Notes under the pieces: model-generated
Database searches by the model: none
Seen by the model: only the letters and a program-made list of their open reading frames with translations
Told to the model about the DNA's origin: nothing
Assembly: GCF_900155935.1 (NCBI RefSeq)
Contig: NZ_FTLW01000004.1
Span: forward strand, 124,001 to 188,000
Direction of reading: 5' to 3'
Length of the DNA: 64,000 bases
DNA from: Solilutibacter tolerans
GTDB taxonomy: Bacteria; Pseudomonadota; Gammaproteobacteria; Xanthomonadales; Xanthomonadaceae
Made by a program: the position numbers and the translations under genes
Part shown: positions 16,391-26,994 of the stretch, in pieces
Numbering within the stretch: the stretch's first letter is position 1
Layout of the letters: each line of letters opens with the position of its first letter

Positions 16391-17899
16391 TCAACGACGA
16401 TTGCCGAACAGTCCGCCCAGCACGCCGCGCAAAATTTGTCGGCCTACCTGGTTGCCGACGGTGCGTGCGGTCTGCTTGGCCATGGTTTCGACCATCCCTT
16501 GGCGGCGCTTGGTGCCGAATACCGCGTCCTTGATGGCTTGGGTAAAGCCGCCTTCGGCCTCTTCGGCTTCGACCTTTTTCGCCGGCGGGGCATCGGCGGA
16601 TGCTGAGGCGGCCTCCGCTTTTTTCGCCAACATTTCGGCGGCAGAGTCACGGTCCACTGCTTCGTCGTATTTCAGCCCGACCGGCGAGCCTGCGCGCACC
16701 TGCATGCGCTCGGCATCGGTGATCGCGCCCATGCGGCAACCGGGCGGTGCGATCAGGGTGCGCTCGACCGGCATCGGAATACCCTTGTCCTGTAGCGTCG
16801 AGACCAAGGCTTCGCCGACGCCGAGCTGGCTGATGGCCTCGGCCACGTCCAGATTGGGATTGGCGACGAAAGTTTCAGCTGCTGTCTTCACCGCCTTTTG
16901 GTCGCGAGGGGTGAATGCACGTAGCGCGTGCTGGAAGCGATTGCCAAGCTGCCCCAGGATGTCATCAGGCACGTCGTCCGGGAATTGCGAGCAGAAGTAC
17001 ACGCCGACACCCTTCGAGCGAATGATCCGCACCACTTGCTCGACACGCTGCTTGAGCGCCGCCGGTGCATCATCGAACAACAGATGCGCCTCGTCGAACA
17101 CGAAAACGAGCTTGGGTTTGTCCAGATCACCGACTTCCGGCAATTGCTCGAACAGCTCCGATAGGAGCCACAAGAGGAAAGTCGAGTACAAACGCGGCTT
17201 CAAGATCAATTGATCGGCGGCCAGTATGTTGATGATGCCGCGGCCATCGACTTGCGTGCGCATCAGGTCGGCGAGGTCAAGTGCGGGCTCGCCAAAGAAA
17301 CGATCACCGCCTTCTTGTTCGATGCGCAGCAGTGCACGCTGGATCGCCCCGACCGATTGCGTGCTCACCAAGCCGTATTGGGTGGAGATGTCCTTGCGCT
17401 CGGCTGCAACCAGATTCAGCAGGGCGCGCAGGTCTTCAAGATCCAGCAGCAACAAACCGCGGTCATCGGCCAGCTTGAACACGATATCCAGCACGCCCGA
17501 CTGGGTGTCATTGAGCTCCAGGATGCGTGAGAGCAGCAAGGGGCCCATCTCGCTGACTGTTGCGCGAATCGGGTGACCTTTTTGCCCCCAGATGTCCCAG
17601 AAAATGACCGGATTGGCTTGCTGCACATAGCCCTCTATGCCGATCTCCGCGATGCGCTGGGTGATCTTGTCATTGGGCGTGCCGGCGAGGGCCAGGCCCG
17701 CAACATCCCCCTTCACGTCAGCCATGAAAACAGGGACACCCAGCTTGCTGAAACCTTCGGCCAGTGTCATCAAGGTGACGGTTTTGCCGGTGCCAGTGGC
17801 ACCCGCGACCAGACCATGGCGGTTGCCGTACTTGGCCAGTAGTTGGACATTGCCGCTGTCCGGCGTGGTGACGGCTTTGCCGACGAGGATCGAATTCAT
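16391..17899 (-). CDS. HerA-like P-loop ATPase (DUF853/YjgR family)
   Basis: A 502-aa protein from the ATG at 17899; a TTG 12 nt upstream is a weaker alternative. Walker A is GATGTGKTVT near residue 33. LVFVFDEAHLLFDD is the Walker B region, and a HerA/FtsK-like core lies between. A low-complexity Ala/Glu/Lys linker precedes a C-terminal segment rich in GNQVGRQILRGVLGGLFG. The family resembles DNA translocases but its role is not established. It is upstream of greB with a 3-bp gap and divergent from the murein transglycosylase gene. Confidence 0.9.
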   Translation of the reverse strand: MNSILVGKAVTTPDSGNVQLLAKYGNRHGLVAGATGTGKTVTLMTLAEGFSKLGVPVFMADVKGDVAGLALAGTPNDKITQRIAEIGIEGYVQQANPVIFWDIWGQKGHPIRATVSEMGPLLLSRILELNDTQSGVLDIVFKLADDRGLLLLDLEDLRALLNLVAAERKDISTQYGLVSTQSVGAIQRALLRIEQEGGDRFFGEPALDLADLMRTQVDGRGIINILAADQLILKPRLYSTFLLWLLSELFEQLPEVGDLDKPKLVFVFDEAHLLFDDAPAALKQRVEQVVRIIRSKGVGVYFCSQFPDDVPDDILGQLGNRFQHALRAFTPRDQKAVKTAAETFVANPNLDVAEAISQLGVGEALVSTLQDKGIPMPVERTLIAPPGCRMGAITDAERMQVRAGSPVGLKYDEAVDRDSAAEMLAKKAEAASASADAPPAKKVEAEEAEGGFTQAIKDAVFGTKRRQGMVETMAKQTARTVGNQVGRQILRGVLGGLFGNRR

Positions 17900-18020
17900 G
17901 AAGGTTTCCAAGCGATGAACGGATTGATTCTATTCGCTCAAACACGCATTGCGCGGGTTGTGGGGGTGGAAGGCGGCCGGTAACCTGCAACGCTCATCCA
18001 TAGAAGCCTGGACCCCCTGA

Positions 18021-19559
18021 ATGTCTGTTGATTGGCGCGTATCGCTGAAACTTTCCTTGTATGTGGCAGCGATGGGCGCGATGTTGATGCCCCAGACATT
18101 GTCGGCGCAGCGGCTCTCACGGGCGGCCAACGCCATCTTGGAGCAGGCGCAAGCGGCCGAAGCGAGCTTCAAGGGCGCACAAGATCCCGATGCACAGGCT
18201 GCGGCCGTTGCGTCGATGGAAAAGCTGATGGCTGATTGCGGCAAGCAGAAGGGCTGTCCGATGGAACGGCTGGTGCCGATGTACCGCGGCATGTTGATGC
18301 CTGCGGAAACGCCCGATGCCCTTGATGAAGGTGACGAAGACGAAAATCCGATCAATATCGCGGGCGATACGGTGCCCGAGGGTGCAACCGCCGATGCGTT
18401 GCTGGATGATCGCAACAAGCGTTTCGTGCAGATGGTGCAGTTCAATCCAGCGGTGCAGGCGGGCATTCGTCGCTGGTTGACCGACATGCGTCCGGCGCTG
18501 ATGGACAGCTACGTCAATTACCAGTTCCTGCGTCCGCAGATGGCCCCTGCCTTCCAGCGTGCAGGTCTGCCGGAGGCGCTCTTGTTCGGCATCATGGCCA
18601 AAGAGTCGAACGGCAAGGTTCACGTTGGCTCACGTGCAGGCGCAGTGGGCCCGATGCAGTTCATGCCGGCCACCGGTCGCCGCTTCGGTCTGGGCAATGA
18701 TGGCACCGGCTTCGACACACGTTATGACCCGAAGATGTCGGCCGAGGCAGCCGCGGCGTACTTGCTTGAGCGTTACGCGCAGCTCAACAACAGCATCGAA
18801 TTGTCGCTTGCTGCTTACAACGGCGGCGAGGGACGAGCCTCCCGCGTCTATCAACAAAGCGGTGGACGCAACTTCTGGGATGTGAGCGTATACGACCAAT
18901 TCCCGGCCGAGACCAAGGACTATGTGCCGATGGTGATTGCGGCGGCATGGTTGTACCTGCATCCGTCCGAATACGGATTGCGCTTTCCACGCACATGGGG
19001 TGCTGGGCGCCCGGCGCAGATCCAGCTCAAGCGTGCGACTTCGCTTAACGAACTTAGCATTTGCATGGGCAATGCGCGCGGTACCGATGGGTACTTGCGT
19101 GCGCTGCGCAATCTCAATCCGCGCCTGACGCCCAGCGCTTGGCTGCCGCAGGGCGGCATCATCAATGCCACCAGCACCATGTCGACGCTGTACAGCCGCT
19201 ATTGCGTGAATGGCAAGCGTGCGGAGATCGCGCGACAGCTGATCAATAGCGATGTGAGCCATGCCTTGGTTCGTGTCGGACCGTTGGTGGCGGATGAGTC
19301 CAATTCGGCAGGTGAAAGTGAATCCACGACGCCGGCGACTGTTGTGCCTGCCAACCCTGCCGTACGTGCGCAAGCCGCACCAACACCCGCAAAGAAGGTG
19401 ACCAAGACCCATCGCGTCACCGCGGGGGACAACCTCACAGCCATCGCGCGCCGGTATCAATGCGACACGCGCAAATTGATCGAGGCGAATGAACTGGATG
19501 CGCCTCGCTATGCCATTCGCCCTGGCCAGACACTGAAATTGGAAGGCTGCGCCAAGTAA
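18021..19559 (+). CDS. mltD: Lytic murein transglycosylase with C-terminal LysM domain (MltD type)
   Basis: Cleaves the glycan strands of peptidoglycan with formation of 1,6-anhydro-muramyl ends. It is 512 aa. A signal peptide covers about residues 1-29 (to TLSAQ). The SLT catalytic domain has ALLFGIMAKESNGK (catalytic Glu) and GAVGPMQFMPATGRRFGL near residue 215, with LAAYNGGEGR further on. A LysM peptidoglycan-binding domain (HRVTAGDNLTAIARRYQCD) ends the protein. There is one LysM, whereas E. coli MltD has two, and no lipobox. It acts in the periplasm. Confidence 0.9.
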   Translation: MSVDWRVSLKLSLYVAAMGAMLMPQTLSAQRLSRAANAILEQAQAAEASFKGAQDPDAQAAAVASMEKLMADCGKQKGCPMERLVPMYRGMLMPAETPDALDEGDEDENPINIAGDTVPEGATADALLDDRNKRFVQMVQFNPAVQAGIRRWLTDMRPALMDSYVNYQFLRPQMAPAFQRAGLPEALLFGIMAKESNGKVHVGSRAGAVGPMQFMPATGRRFGLGNDGTGFDTRYDPKMSAEAAAAYLLERYAQLNNSIELSLAAYNGGEGRASRVYQQSGGRNFWDVSVYDQFPAETKDYVPMVIAAAWLYLHPSEYGLRFPRTWGAGRPAQIQLKRATSLNELSICMGNARGTDGYLRALRNLNPRLTPSAWLPQGGIINATSTMSTLYSRYCVNGKRAEIARQLINSDVSHALVRVGPLVADESNSAGESESTTPATVVPANPAVRAQAAPTPAKKVTKTHRVTAGDNLTAIARRYQCDTRKLIEANELDAPRYAIRPGQTLKLEGCAK

Positions 19560-19592
19560 CAGGCAAAGCCGCGGCAAGCGCACCGCTGTCAA

Positions 19593-19626
19593 CCTTGACT
19601 CTGGAGCGGGGTCAAGGGTCCATAGT
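19593..19626 (+). promoter_or_regulatory. MerR-family-type promoter and operator
   Basis: A -35 element TTGACT (19595-19600) and a -10-like CATAGT (19621-19626) are separated by 20 bp, longer than the usual 17. A perfect dyad CCTTGAC (19593-19599) and GTCAAGG (19611-19617) overlaps the -35 and lies within the spacer. This is the architecture of promoters activated by MerR-family regulators (MerR, CueR, ZntR, CadR). It lies 36 bp before the glutaredoxin-MauE gene. No merR-type gene is present in the window. Confidence 0.72.
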
Positions 19627-19661
19627 GGTGTCCGATTTCAATCGAATACGCGAGGTGCCAC

Positions 19662-20417
19662 ATGAGCGCGAACGCTGGGCTTAAAGGCGCGACCCTGTAT
19701 CGCATGGTCATGCCCGGGCACACCTGCCCCTACGGGTTGAAAGCGAAACATCTGCTCGAGCGTAATGGCTATGTGGTGGATGATCGCCCGCTGACCACGC
19801 GGGAAGAGGTCGATGCGTTCAAGGCCCAACACGAGGTCAAGACCACGCCGCAGGTGTTCATCGATGGTCAGCGCATTGGCGGACATGACGACCTGCGCCG
19901 GTATTTGGGCAAGCGTGTTGCCGATCCCTCTGCGACCAGCTACCGCCCCGTCATCGCCTTGTTCGTGATGACCTTGCTGCTGGCCTTGGCTGCAAGCCAG
20001 GCCGCATTCGCCTCACCGTGGACGATGCAGGCCGGCGAGTGGTTCATTGCCTTCAGCATGGTGGTGTTGGCGTTGTTGAAGCTGCAGGACGTGGAGAAGT
20101 TCTCCACCATGTTTCTCAATTACGACTTGCTGGCGCAGCGCTGGGTGCCGTATGCCACGCTTTATCCGTTTGCTGAAGGCCTGGCTGGTCTCTTGATGAC
20201 GGCCAACGTCGCGCACTGGTTGTCGGTGCCGCTGGCGCTGCTCATCGGCACGATTGGTGCGGCGTCGGTGTTCAAGGCGGTTTACATCGACAAACGCGAA
20301 TTGAAATGCGCCTGTGTCGGTGGTTCAAGCAACGTGCCACTGGGTTTCGTGTCGCTGACCGAAAACCTGATGATGATCGCGATGGCGTTGTGGATGGCTT
20401 GGCGGGCTTGGGGCTGA
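19662..20417 (+). CDS. Glutaredoxin-MauE fusion membrane protein
   Basis: A 251-aa protein with GAGGT before the ATG. Residues 1-90 are a glutaredoxin fold: MPGHTCPYG with a single active-site Cys22 and Gly25 in place of the second Cys, TTPQVFIDGQRIGGHDDL. From about residue 95 there are four hydrophobic helices with the MauE/DoxX pattern (FSTMFLNYDLLAQRWVPYATLYPFAEGLAGL) and a loop CACVGGSSNVPLGFVSLTEN carrying two Cys. It is probably an inner-membrane thiol-redox protein. The upstream MerR-type promoter suggests induction by a metal, a thiol stress or an oxidant. The exact reaction is unknown. Confidence 0.85.
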   Translation: MSANAGLKGATLYRMVMPGHTCPYGLKAKHLLERNGYVVDDRPLTTREEVDAFKAQHEVKTTPQVFIDGQRIGGHDDLRRYLGKRVADPSATSYRPVIALFVMTLLLALAASQAAFASPWTMQAGEWFIAFSMVVLALLKLQDVEKFSTMFLNYDLLAQRWVPYATLYPFAEGLAGLLMTANVAHWLSVPLALLIGTIGAASVFKAVYIDKRELKCACVGGSSNVPLGFVSLTENLMMIAMALWMAWRAWG

Positions 20418-20423
20418 ATTCGG

Positions 20424-21269
20424 TCAGCCGACCAAGGTCGCCAATCGCTCACCCAGTCGAACCGGGCTCTCCGCATGCAAATTGGGCGAGAGTTCGGCGA
20501 CACCGGGGGGTAATAGCGTGATCACGGTGGAACCGTAATTGAAGCGGGCCATTTCAGCGAAGCGTTGCAGATAGATGTTCTGCTCGCGCCAATCCTTGCG
20601 GGTGATGCGGTCGCCATAGGCCGGGATCTCGATGCCGCTCCACACGGTTTCGACACCGGACACCAATAGAGCGCCGACCATCACCTGCACCATTGGGCCA
20701 AATTCGGTCTCGAAGTGGCAGACCAGGCGTTCGTTGCGAGCAAACACGCGCGGGACCGAGGCGACGGCATCGGCCCCGACCGAGAACAAGCGTCCCGGGA
20801 CGTGCACGGTTTCGACCAAGTGACCAGCGCAGGGCATATGCACGCGGTGGTAATCGCGCGGTGACAAGTAGACCGTGGCAAACAGGCCGTCCGCGTAGGG
20901 CAGGGCGGAAGCCGCATCGCCCAATAGTTCTTCTACGGTGAATGATTGACCCTTGGCCTGGAAGATACGACCGCCTTCGATTGGGCCGCATTGGCTGATG
21001 TGGCCATCGGCCGGCATCACCAGCGCGCGCGGATCGGCATCGGCGACACGCACGCCATCGCGCAATGCACGGGTAAAGAACGCATTGAAGCTGGGGTAGG
21101 CATCTGGGTCTGGGTTGGCTGCCTCATTCATGTCCACGCCGAACTTCTGGATGACGGTGTCGATCAACCATTGCTTGATGCCGGGATGCTGCGAATACGC
21201 CAGCTTGCGCGCGATCGAAGACAAGAAACGATGCGGCAACACATAAGTAAGCGCGGTGACGGGGCTCAT
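20424..21269 (-). CDS. psd: Phosphatidylserine decarboxylase proenzyme
   Basis: Makes phosphatidylethanolamine from phosphatidylserine at the inner membrane. It is 281 aa, the usual proteobacterial length. Conserved elements are the [12 protein letters not shown] segment, the PADGHIS motif, [13 protein letters not shown], and the C-terminal NYGST site where self-cleavage makes the pyruvoyl group. Its ATG region overlaps the stop of the SCO gene by 4 nt, so the two are co-translated. It converges on the glutaredoxin-MauE gene with a 6-bp gap. Confidence 0.97.
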   Translation of the reverse strand: MSPVTALTYVLPHRFLSSIARKLAYSQHPGIKQWLIDTVIQKFGVDMNEAANPDPDAYPSFNAFFTRALRDGVRVADADPRALVMPADGHISQCGPIEGGRIFQAKGQSFTVEELLGDAASALPYADGLFATVYLSPRDYHRVHMPCAGHLVETVHVPGRLFSVGADAVASVPRVFARNERLVCHFETEFGPMVQVMVGALLVSGVETVWSGIEIPAYGDRITRKDWREQNIYLQRFAEMARFNYGSTVITLLPPGVAELSPNLHAESPVRLGERLATLVG

Positions 21270-21910
21270 TTGATCTCCTCCGTCAAGGCGATGAAATCGG
21301 TGGCGATCTTGTTGGGTTCGAGGGGCGGCTGGATCACGCCGGACATCCGGCCTTCGGGGTCGATCACGGCCAGCGCGGCGGAGTGATCGACGTTGTAGCG
21401 CTCCGGCTTGCTGGGGTCATCCGGCGGATTCTTCATGAACACCAGCGACAGGCCGCGGGCGAAATCTTCCAACTGCTTTTGCGTGCCGGTGGCTGCAATC
21501 GTGTCTGGGTGGAAGGCATGCGCATAAGTGCCGGTGATTTCCGGGGTGTCGCGTTCGGGATCGACCGCGACGAACATCACGCGCGGGCGTTTGGCCTCGG
21601 GGATCGATGTCCACTGGTCCTGCGCCACTTTCAGCTGTGCGAGCGTCGTCGGGCACACGTCCGGGCAGTGGGTAAAGCCGATGAAGACCATTGTCCAATG
21701 CCCCTTGAGCGCGGCGTTGTCCAGCGGCTGGCCGTCGTGGCGGGTCAGCCGGAACGGCGGCAGGGCGCGCGGGGTCTCGAAGCGCTTCATCGTCTGCAGC
21801 TCGGGACCGGCAGCATCGGCCAAGTGGCGATTGCTGACATGCCAACCTGTCACAAGGCCGGCGAAGGCCGCGGCGATGGCCAGAACGATAAGGGTATTAC
21901 GATTGAACAT
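21266..21910 (-). CDS. SCO1/SenC family copper-binding protein
   Basis: A 214-aa thioredoxin-fold protein anchored by one N-terminal membrane segment ([19 protein letters not shown]). Copper ligands are the Cys pair in [11 protein letters not shown] (near residue 84) and the His in VDHSAAL. SCO proteins help assemble the CuA site of cytochrome c oxidase or act as periplasmic thiol reductants. No oxidase genes are nearby; the partner gene is psd, coupled by an ATGA overlap. It is divergent from prmB. Confidence 0.93.
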   Translation of the reverse strand: MFNRNTLIVLAIAAAFAGLVTGWHVSNRHLADAAGPELQTMKRFETPRALPPFRLTRHDGQPLDNAALKGHWTMVFIGFTHCPDVCPTTLAQLKVAQDQWTSIPEAKRPRVMFVAVDPERDTPEITGTYAHAFHPDTIAATGTQKQLEDFARGLSLVFMKNPPDDPSKPERYNVDHSAALAVIDPEGRMSGVIQPPLEPNKIATDFIALTEEIK

Positions 21911-21990
21911 GAGGAATCCGGGGCGTTGAGCCCGGCCATGATACCGGGCCGTCGCTATACTGCTGGTTGATTTCCGCGAGCCCCGCCATC

Positions 21991-22920
21991 GTGAACCCCG
22001 ACGCCGCGCGCGAGCTGCGCACCCTGATCGATTTCATCCGTTACGGCGCCAGCCGCTTCAATGCTGCCGGGCTGACCTTTGGCCATAGCTTCGACAACGC
22101 CATCGACGAGGCGACGCAGTTGGTCTTGCATGCGCTGCACATGCCGCATGACCTCTCGCCGGTCTACGGCCAATCTCGTCTGACCTCGGAGGAAAAGGAC
22201 GATATCCTGGAACTCTTCCGTCGCCGCATCGAGGACCGCATCCCGGCGGCCTACCTCACCGGCGAGACATGGTTTGCCGGCCTGTCGTTCAAGAGCGATG
22301 CGCGCGCCTTGGTCCCGCGTTCACCGATCGCCGAACTGATCGAGTCGGGCTTCGAGCCGTGGCTGGGCGGGCGTGAGGTGAACCACGCGCTAGACATCTG
22401 CACGGGCTCGGGCTGTATTGCGATTGCGATGGGCCACTACAACCCGAATTGGCAGGTCGATGGCGTCGACATCAGCGATGAAGCGCTCACGCTGGCGGAA
22501 GAAAACAAAGAGCGCCTGATGGCCGATAACGTCCGCCTGTTGAAGTCGGACCTGTTCAGTGCCGTTGCCGGCGAGAAGTACGAGCTCATCGTCACCAACC
22601 CGCCTTATGTCACTCACGACGAAACCGACGCCTTGCCGCCGGAATACGCGCATGAGCCGGAGCTCGGCCTGCGTGCGGGCGACGATGGCCTGGACCTGGC
22701 GTTGTGCATCCTGCGCGATGCCCCCGATCACCTGACCGACGATGGCCTCTTGATCTGCGAAGTGGGCGAGGCCGAGCATGCGCTGTCCGCCCTGCTGCCG
22801 GAGCTTCCGATGGCGTGGATCGAGTTCAAGGTGGGCCAAATGGGCATCTTCGTGGTGGAGCGCGCAGACCTCGTCGCCCACCACGCCCGCATCGCCGAGC
22901 TGGCCGCCGCACGCGAATGA
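21991..22920 (+). CDS. prmB: Ribosomal protein L3 N5-glutamine methyltransferase
   Basis: Methylates a glutamine of ribosomal protein L3. It is 309 aa from the GTG at 21991, which aligns with the N-terminus of PrmB proteins ([22 protein letters not shown]); an upstream TTG at 21967 would add eight residues. The SAM-binding motif is [12 protein letters not shown] near residue 135, and the catalytic NPPY is near 205 ([11 protein letters not shown]). Its stop overlaps the aroC start (ATGA), so the two are translationally coupled. Confidence 0.95.
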   Translation: MNPDAARELRTLIDFIRYGASRFNAAGLTFGHSFDNAIDEATQLVLHALHMPHDLSPVYGQSRLTSEEKDDILELFRRRIEDRIPAAYLTGETWFAGLSFKSDARALVPRSPIAELIESGFEPWLGGREVNHALDICTGSGCIAIAMGHYNPNWQVDGVDISDEALTLAEENKERLMADNVRLLKSDLFSAVAGEKYELIVTNPPYVTHDETDALPPEYAHEPELGLRAGDDGLDLALCILRDAPDHLTDDGLLICEVGEAEHALSALLPELPMAWIEFKVGQMGIFVVERADLVAHHARIAELAAARE

Positions 22921-23999
22921 ACACCTTCGGGCAATTGCTCCGGGTGACTACCTTTGGCGAATCGCACGGGCCGGCCATCGGCTGTGTGATCGACGGGTGC
23001 CCGCCGGGCATTGCCATTGCGCCGGAGGATTTCGTGCGTGACTTGGAACGTCGCGCGACGGGACGCAGCCGCCATACCTCGCAACGCCACGAGGCGGATG
23101 AGATCGAGATTCTTTCGGGTGTCTATGAAGGAGTAACCACCGGCACGCCCATTGCGCTCCTCATTCGCAACACCGATGCGCGCAGCAAGGATTACAGCGC
23201 CATCGCGCAGCAATTCCGCCCGGGGCATGCGGACTACAGCTATTGGCAGAAGTACGGCATTCGCGATCCACGCGGTGGCGGGCGCAGCAGTGCGCGCGAA
23301 ACCACGATGCGCGTCGCCGCGGGCGTCATCGCCAAAAAATGGCTGGCAGATCGCCACGGCGTACGCGTGCAGGGTTGGTTGGCGCAACTTGGCGATGTCA
23401 CCCCGAAGGGTTTCGATGCCGGCGTGATCGACACCAATCCCTTCTTCTGGCCCGATGCGGCGCAAGTGATCGAGCTCGAAGCCTTCATGGACGCGCTGCG
23501 TAAGTCCGGCGATTCGGTAGGCGCCAAGGTCATTGTCGAGGCGACCGGCGTGCCGCCCGGCTGGGGCGAGCCGGTGTACGGCAAGTTGTCGGCCGAGCTG
23601 GGCGCGGCGATGCTCTCGATCAATGCAGTGAAGGGCGTGGAGATCGGTGATGGTTTCGATGTCGTCGCCCAACACGGCAGCACCCATCGCGACTTGATGC
23701 GACCCGAAGGCTTCGAGAGCAATCACGCCGGCGGCATCCTAGGCGGCATTTCGACCGGCCAGCCTGTGCGCGCCAGCATCGCGTTCAAGCCGACCTCCAG
23801 CCTGCGCCTGCCTGCGCCCACGTTGGACGTGCAGGGCAATGAAGTCGACATCGTCACCACGGGGCGTCACGACCCCTGCGTCGGCATCCGCGCCACGCCC
23901 ATCTGCGAGGCGATGATGGCGCTCGTGCTGATGGACCAGGCCCTTCGTCATCGTGCGCAATGCGGCGATGTCGGTGAGGTTTCCCCCCGAATCCCCTGA
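22917..23999 (+). CDS. aroC: Chorismate synthase
   Basis: Last step of the shikimate pathway, EPSP to chorismate, using reduced FMN. It is 360 aa from the ATG at 22917, inside the prmB stop. The N-terminus [22 protein letters not shown] is diagnostic, as are the [10 protein letters not shown] motif and the C-terminal [17 protein letters not shown]. An in-frame extension upstream lies inside prmB and is not credible. It supplies the chorismate that the trp genes downstream use. Confidence 0.98.
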   Translation: MNTFGQLLRVTTFGESHGPAIGCVIDGCPPGIAIAPEDFVRDLERRATGRSRHTSQRHEADEIEILSGVYEGVTTGTPIALLIRNTDARSKDYSAIAQQFRPGHADYSYWQKYGIRDPRGGGRSSARETTMRVAAGVIAKKWLADRHGVRVQGWLAQLGDVTPKGFDAGVIDTNPFFWPDAAQVIELEAFMDALRKSGDSVGAKVIVEATGVPPGWGEPVYGKLSAELGAAMLSINAVKGVEIGDGFDVVAQHGSTHRDLMRPEGFESNHAGGILGGISTGQPVRASIAFKPTSSLRLPAPTLDVQGNEVDIVTTGRHDPCVGIRATPICEAMMALVLMDQALRHRAQCGDVGEVSPRIP

Positions 24000-24008
24000 G
24001 AAGAAACG

Positions 24009-25028
24009 ATGAGCATCAAAAAGTTGAAAGTTGCCGTGGTCGGCGCCACTGGTGCAGTGGGTGAAACGATGTTGTCGATCCTGGCCGAGCGCAAATTCCC
24101 GTCCAGCGAAGTGGTCGCGTTGGCCAGCGCGCGTTCGGCCGGCACCGAAGTCAAATACGGCATCGATGACATCGACGTGCTGGATCTCGCCACGTTCGAC
24201 CCGACCGGCGTCGACATCGCGCTGTTTTCGGCTGGCGGCGCGATCTCCAAAGAATATGCCCCGAAGTTTGTGGCGGCAGGGGCCGTCGTCATCGACAACT
24301 CATCGGCCTTCCGTTACGACGGCGACGTGCCACTGGTGGTGAGCGAAGTGAATCCGGAAGCGGCAAGGAATCGCCCGCGCGGCATCATCGCCAACCCCAA
24401 TTGCTCGACCATGCAGATGGTGGTCGCACTCAAGCCGCTGTACGACGCAGCGGGCATCAGCCGCATCAACGTGGCGACGTATCAATCGACCTCGGGCGCG
24501 GGCAAGAGCGGCATGGAAGAGCTGGGTCGCCAGACCGCGGAACTGCTCAATTTCCAGACGCCCGAGCCGAAGAAGTTCCAGGCCCAGATCGCCTTCAACT
24601 TGATCCCGCAGATCGACGACTTCCTCGACAACGGTTACACCAAAGAAGAAATGAAGCTGGTCTGGGAGACCCGCAAGATCCTGGGCGACGACACGATCCA
24701 GGTGAACCCGACCGCGGTGCGTGTGCCGGTGTTCTACGGGCACTCCGAGGCGGTGAACGTCGAGACCCGCAAGAAGCTCAGCGCCGAGGACGTGCGCGCG
24801 CTGCTTGAGAACGCGCCGGGCGTGGAAGTGGTCGATGAGCGCAAGCCCGGCGGCTACCCGACCCCGGTGACGCATGCCTCGGGCAATGACCCAGTCTACG
24901 TCGGCCGTATCCGCGAGGATGAATCGCATCCGTCCGCCATTAATATGTGGATCGTCTCGGACAATATCCGCAAGGGTGCGGCCTTGAATGCGGTACAGAT
25001 TGCTGAACTCGTTGCCTCCGAGGGCTGA
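24009..25028 (+). CDS. asd: Aspartate-semialdehyde dehydrogenase
   Basis: Reduces aspartyl-4-phosphate to aspartate semialdehyde with NADPH, feeding Lys, Thr and Met synthesis and diaminopimelate for cell wall. It is 339 aa. The Rossmann motif VVGATGAVGETM is near residue 12, the catalytic Cys lies in NPNCSTMQ near residue 130, and the conserved SGAGKSGMEEL follows. It starts 9 bp after aroC and is followed by fimV after 24 bp, an order typical of Xanthomonadales. Confidence 0.97.
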   Translation: MSIKKLKVAVVGATGAVGETMLSILAERKFPSSEVVALASARSAGTEVKYGIDDIDVLDLATFDPTGVDIALFSAGGAISKEYAPKFVAAGAVVIDNSSAFRYDGDVPLVVSEVNPEAARNRPRGIIANPNCSTMQMVVALKPLYDAAGISRINVATYQSTSGAGKSGMEELGRQTAELLNFQTPEPKKFQAQIAFNLIPQIDDFLDNGYTKEEMKLVWETRKILGDDTIQVNPTAVRVPVFYGHSEAVNVETRKKLSAEDVRALLENAPGVEVVDERKPGGYPTPVTHASGNDPVYVGRIREDESHPSAINMWIVSDNIRKGAALNAVQIAELVASEG

Positions 25029-25052
25029 TCGCCGCTAGAGTTGCGGCCGATC

Positions 25053-26981
25053 ATGAAGAAATTCCTGCAAGCGGCTGTCTTGGCGATGCTTCTCGTGCTG
25101 GTCTCCGCGCCCGCATGGGCGTTGGGGCTGGGCCAGTTGCAGCTGAAATCGAAACTTGGTGAGCCGCTGTTGGCGGAAATTCCGGTGATTTCCGCCGATC
25201 CGGCCGAGCTGGAGAGCCTGCAGGCGCGTCTGGCTGCGCCGGATACCTTCCTGCGTGTTGGCCTGCCGTTGCCTGACAAGATGGTGTCGGACCTGCGCTT
25301 TGCCTTGGTTTATGACGCTGCTGGCAAGCCGCTGATCCGGGTGACCAGCCCGGGGCCGGTGGCGATGCCGATGTTGACCTTCCTGTTGGAAGTCGACTGG
25401 GGCGATGGGCGATTGGTGCGCGAATATTCAGTGCTGTTGGCTGAGCCCGAGGCCGTGGCTGCCGCGGCCCAGCCGTCGATCGAGTCGCCAGTTGCGGCGC
25501 CATCCAACACCATCGTGCGCAGCGAGCCGCTACCGCCGCCTGCCGCCGCACCGGTCCAGCCGCAGCCCGCGCCTAACCGGCTCACCACGCCGACCCAGTC
25601 GCCACCTGTGCCTCGTCCAATCGCGAGTGCCGCTCCGGTTGCGGCAGCTGCCGTCGTCGCCAATGGCGCACAGCACACTGTGCAAGCAGGAGACACCTTG
25701 TCCGGGGTCGCCGCACAAATGCGCAGCCCGGGGCAATCGGTCAATGCCTTGATGGCGGCCTTGATGAGCGCGAATCCGGACGCCTTCATCAATAACGATC
25801 CCAACCTGTTACGGCGTGGGGCAACGTTAGACATTCCGGCTGCAGATGCCGTTGCAGAAGCCAGCCGCGATGGCAGCGCGGCGGCATTGCAAGAGCAGCT
25901 TGCCGGTTGGCGTAGTACACGCAGCCGACGCATGGATGCCGTGGATGTGGCGAGTGCCCGCGACATCGCGGCAGCATCGACACCTGCGCCGGCACCGGCA
26001 GTGCGACGCGTGCGCGACGCGCGCCTTGAAATCATGCCGGCAACGGCGAGTGCGGCTGCAGCTGCGGGAACACGGTCGGGCACGGGTGGTGAAGGAGATG
26101 CGGAAATGACCCAGCAGTTGCAGGAAGCACGCGAAACGATCGCCACTCGCGATGCGGAAGTCGCGGAACTCAAGTCGCGCGTGGCGGAACTCGAAAACCT
26201 GCAGAAGCAACAGGCACAGCTGGTGCAGATGAAGGATGGCGAGTTGGCCGCCGCACAGCAGCAATTGCAGCAACGCCAGCAAGTAAGCGCCACGACCGCA
26301 GCACCGTCTGCCGCCAATCCAAATAACCCGTGGTTTACGGCCCTGGCATTTGGCCTGCCGCTATTGATCCTCATTGGCCTGGGGGCGTGGTGGATGCGTC
26401 GCCGTCGGCCTGCCGCCACGGCAGGGGCAGAGCCCAGCTTCACGAAAGCCGCACCGGCACCTGTCAAACCGCGTGTCAGTGAAGATGCGAGCTTATTTCC
26501 GGACAAGAAAGAAACACCGACTTCAAAGCCTGCTGCCGAAGCAACATCGACCTTGCGCAAGCCCTCGTGGATGGGTGTGGCGGCCAAGACCAGCGCTGCC
26601 GCTCCGGCTATCGCCGATGATGCTTCGCTTGATTGGCGTGCCGCGAAAGAAGGGACGCAACCATCGGCAACGCTGCCTAGTTTTGCTGGTGCCGCCAAAC
26701 CGGTGACCCCGGATACGGTGCCCAGCATCCACAACGAGCCCATGCCGCGTGAATTGCCGCCGGGCATGGGTGTGTTCGATGCGCCGGATCAGCCTGTCGC
26801 AGACGTGGCGTCCAGATTGGCTGCCGACAGCAGAGACGAGCGCATCGCCCTTGCTGACACATACCTGCAACTGGACGACGAAACCACCGCGCGCCATCTG
26901 TTGCAGGAGGTGATCAACGATGGGGGTGCTAGCGCGGACGAGGCCCGTCGCATCCTCGAGCGGATCGGTTCGCTGCAGTGA
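25053..26981 (+). CDS. fimV: FimV-like pilus assembly/polarity protein
   Basis: A 642-aa protein; the start is the ATG at 25053 ([15 protein letters not shown]). A signal peptide ends at about residue 25 (APAWA), followed by the conserved FimV N-terminal segment [22 protein letters not shown]. Then come a Pro/Ala-rich linker, a LysM-like region starting near residue 208 ([13 protein letters not shown]), a coiled coil near 350-410, one transmembrane helix ([17 protein letters not shown]), an acidic/Ala-rich cytoplasmic part and the C-terminal FimV helix bundle ([25 protein letters not shown]). FimV links peptidoglycan to type IV pilus and polar regulators. Compared with Pseudomonas FimV it is short. 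Confidence 0.9.
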   Translation: MKKFLQAAVLAMLLVLVSAPAWALGLGQLQLKSKLGEPLLAEIPVISADPAELESLQARLAAPDTFLRVGLPLPDKMVSDLRFALVYDAAGKPLIRVTSPGPVAMPMLTFLLEVDWGDGRLVREYSVLLAEPEAVAAAAQPSIESPVAAPSNTIVRSEPLPPPAAAPVQPQPAPNRLTTPTQSPPVPRPIASAAPVAAAAVVANGAQHTVQAGDTLSGVAAQMRSPGQSVNALMAALMSANPDAFINNDPNLLRRGATLDIPAADAVAEASRDGSAAALQEQLAGWRSTRSRRMDAVDVASARDIAAASTPAPAPAVRRVRDARLEIMPATASAAAAAGTRSGTGGEGDAEMTQQLQEARETIATRDAEVAELKSRVAELENLQKQQAQLVQMKDGELAAAQQQLQQRQQVSATTAAPSAANPNNPWFTALAFGLPLLILIGLGAWWMRRRRPAATAGAEPSFTKAAPAPVKPRVSEDASLFPDKKETPTSKPAAEATSTLRKPSWMGVAAKTSAAAPAIADDASLDWRAAKEGTQPSATLPSFAGAAKPVTPDTVPSIHNEPMPRELPPGMGVFDAPDQPVADVASRLAADSRDERIALADTYLQLDDETTARHLLQEVINDGGASADEARRILERIGSLQ

Positions 26982-26994
26982 CCAGGGAAGGCCG

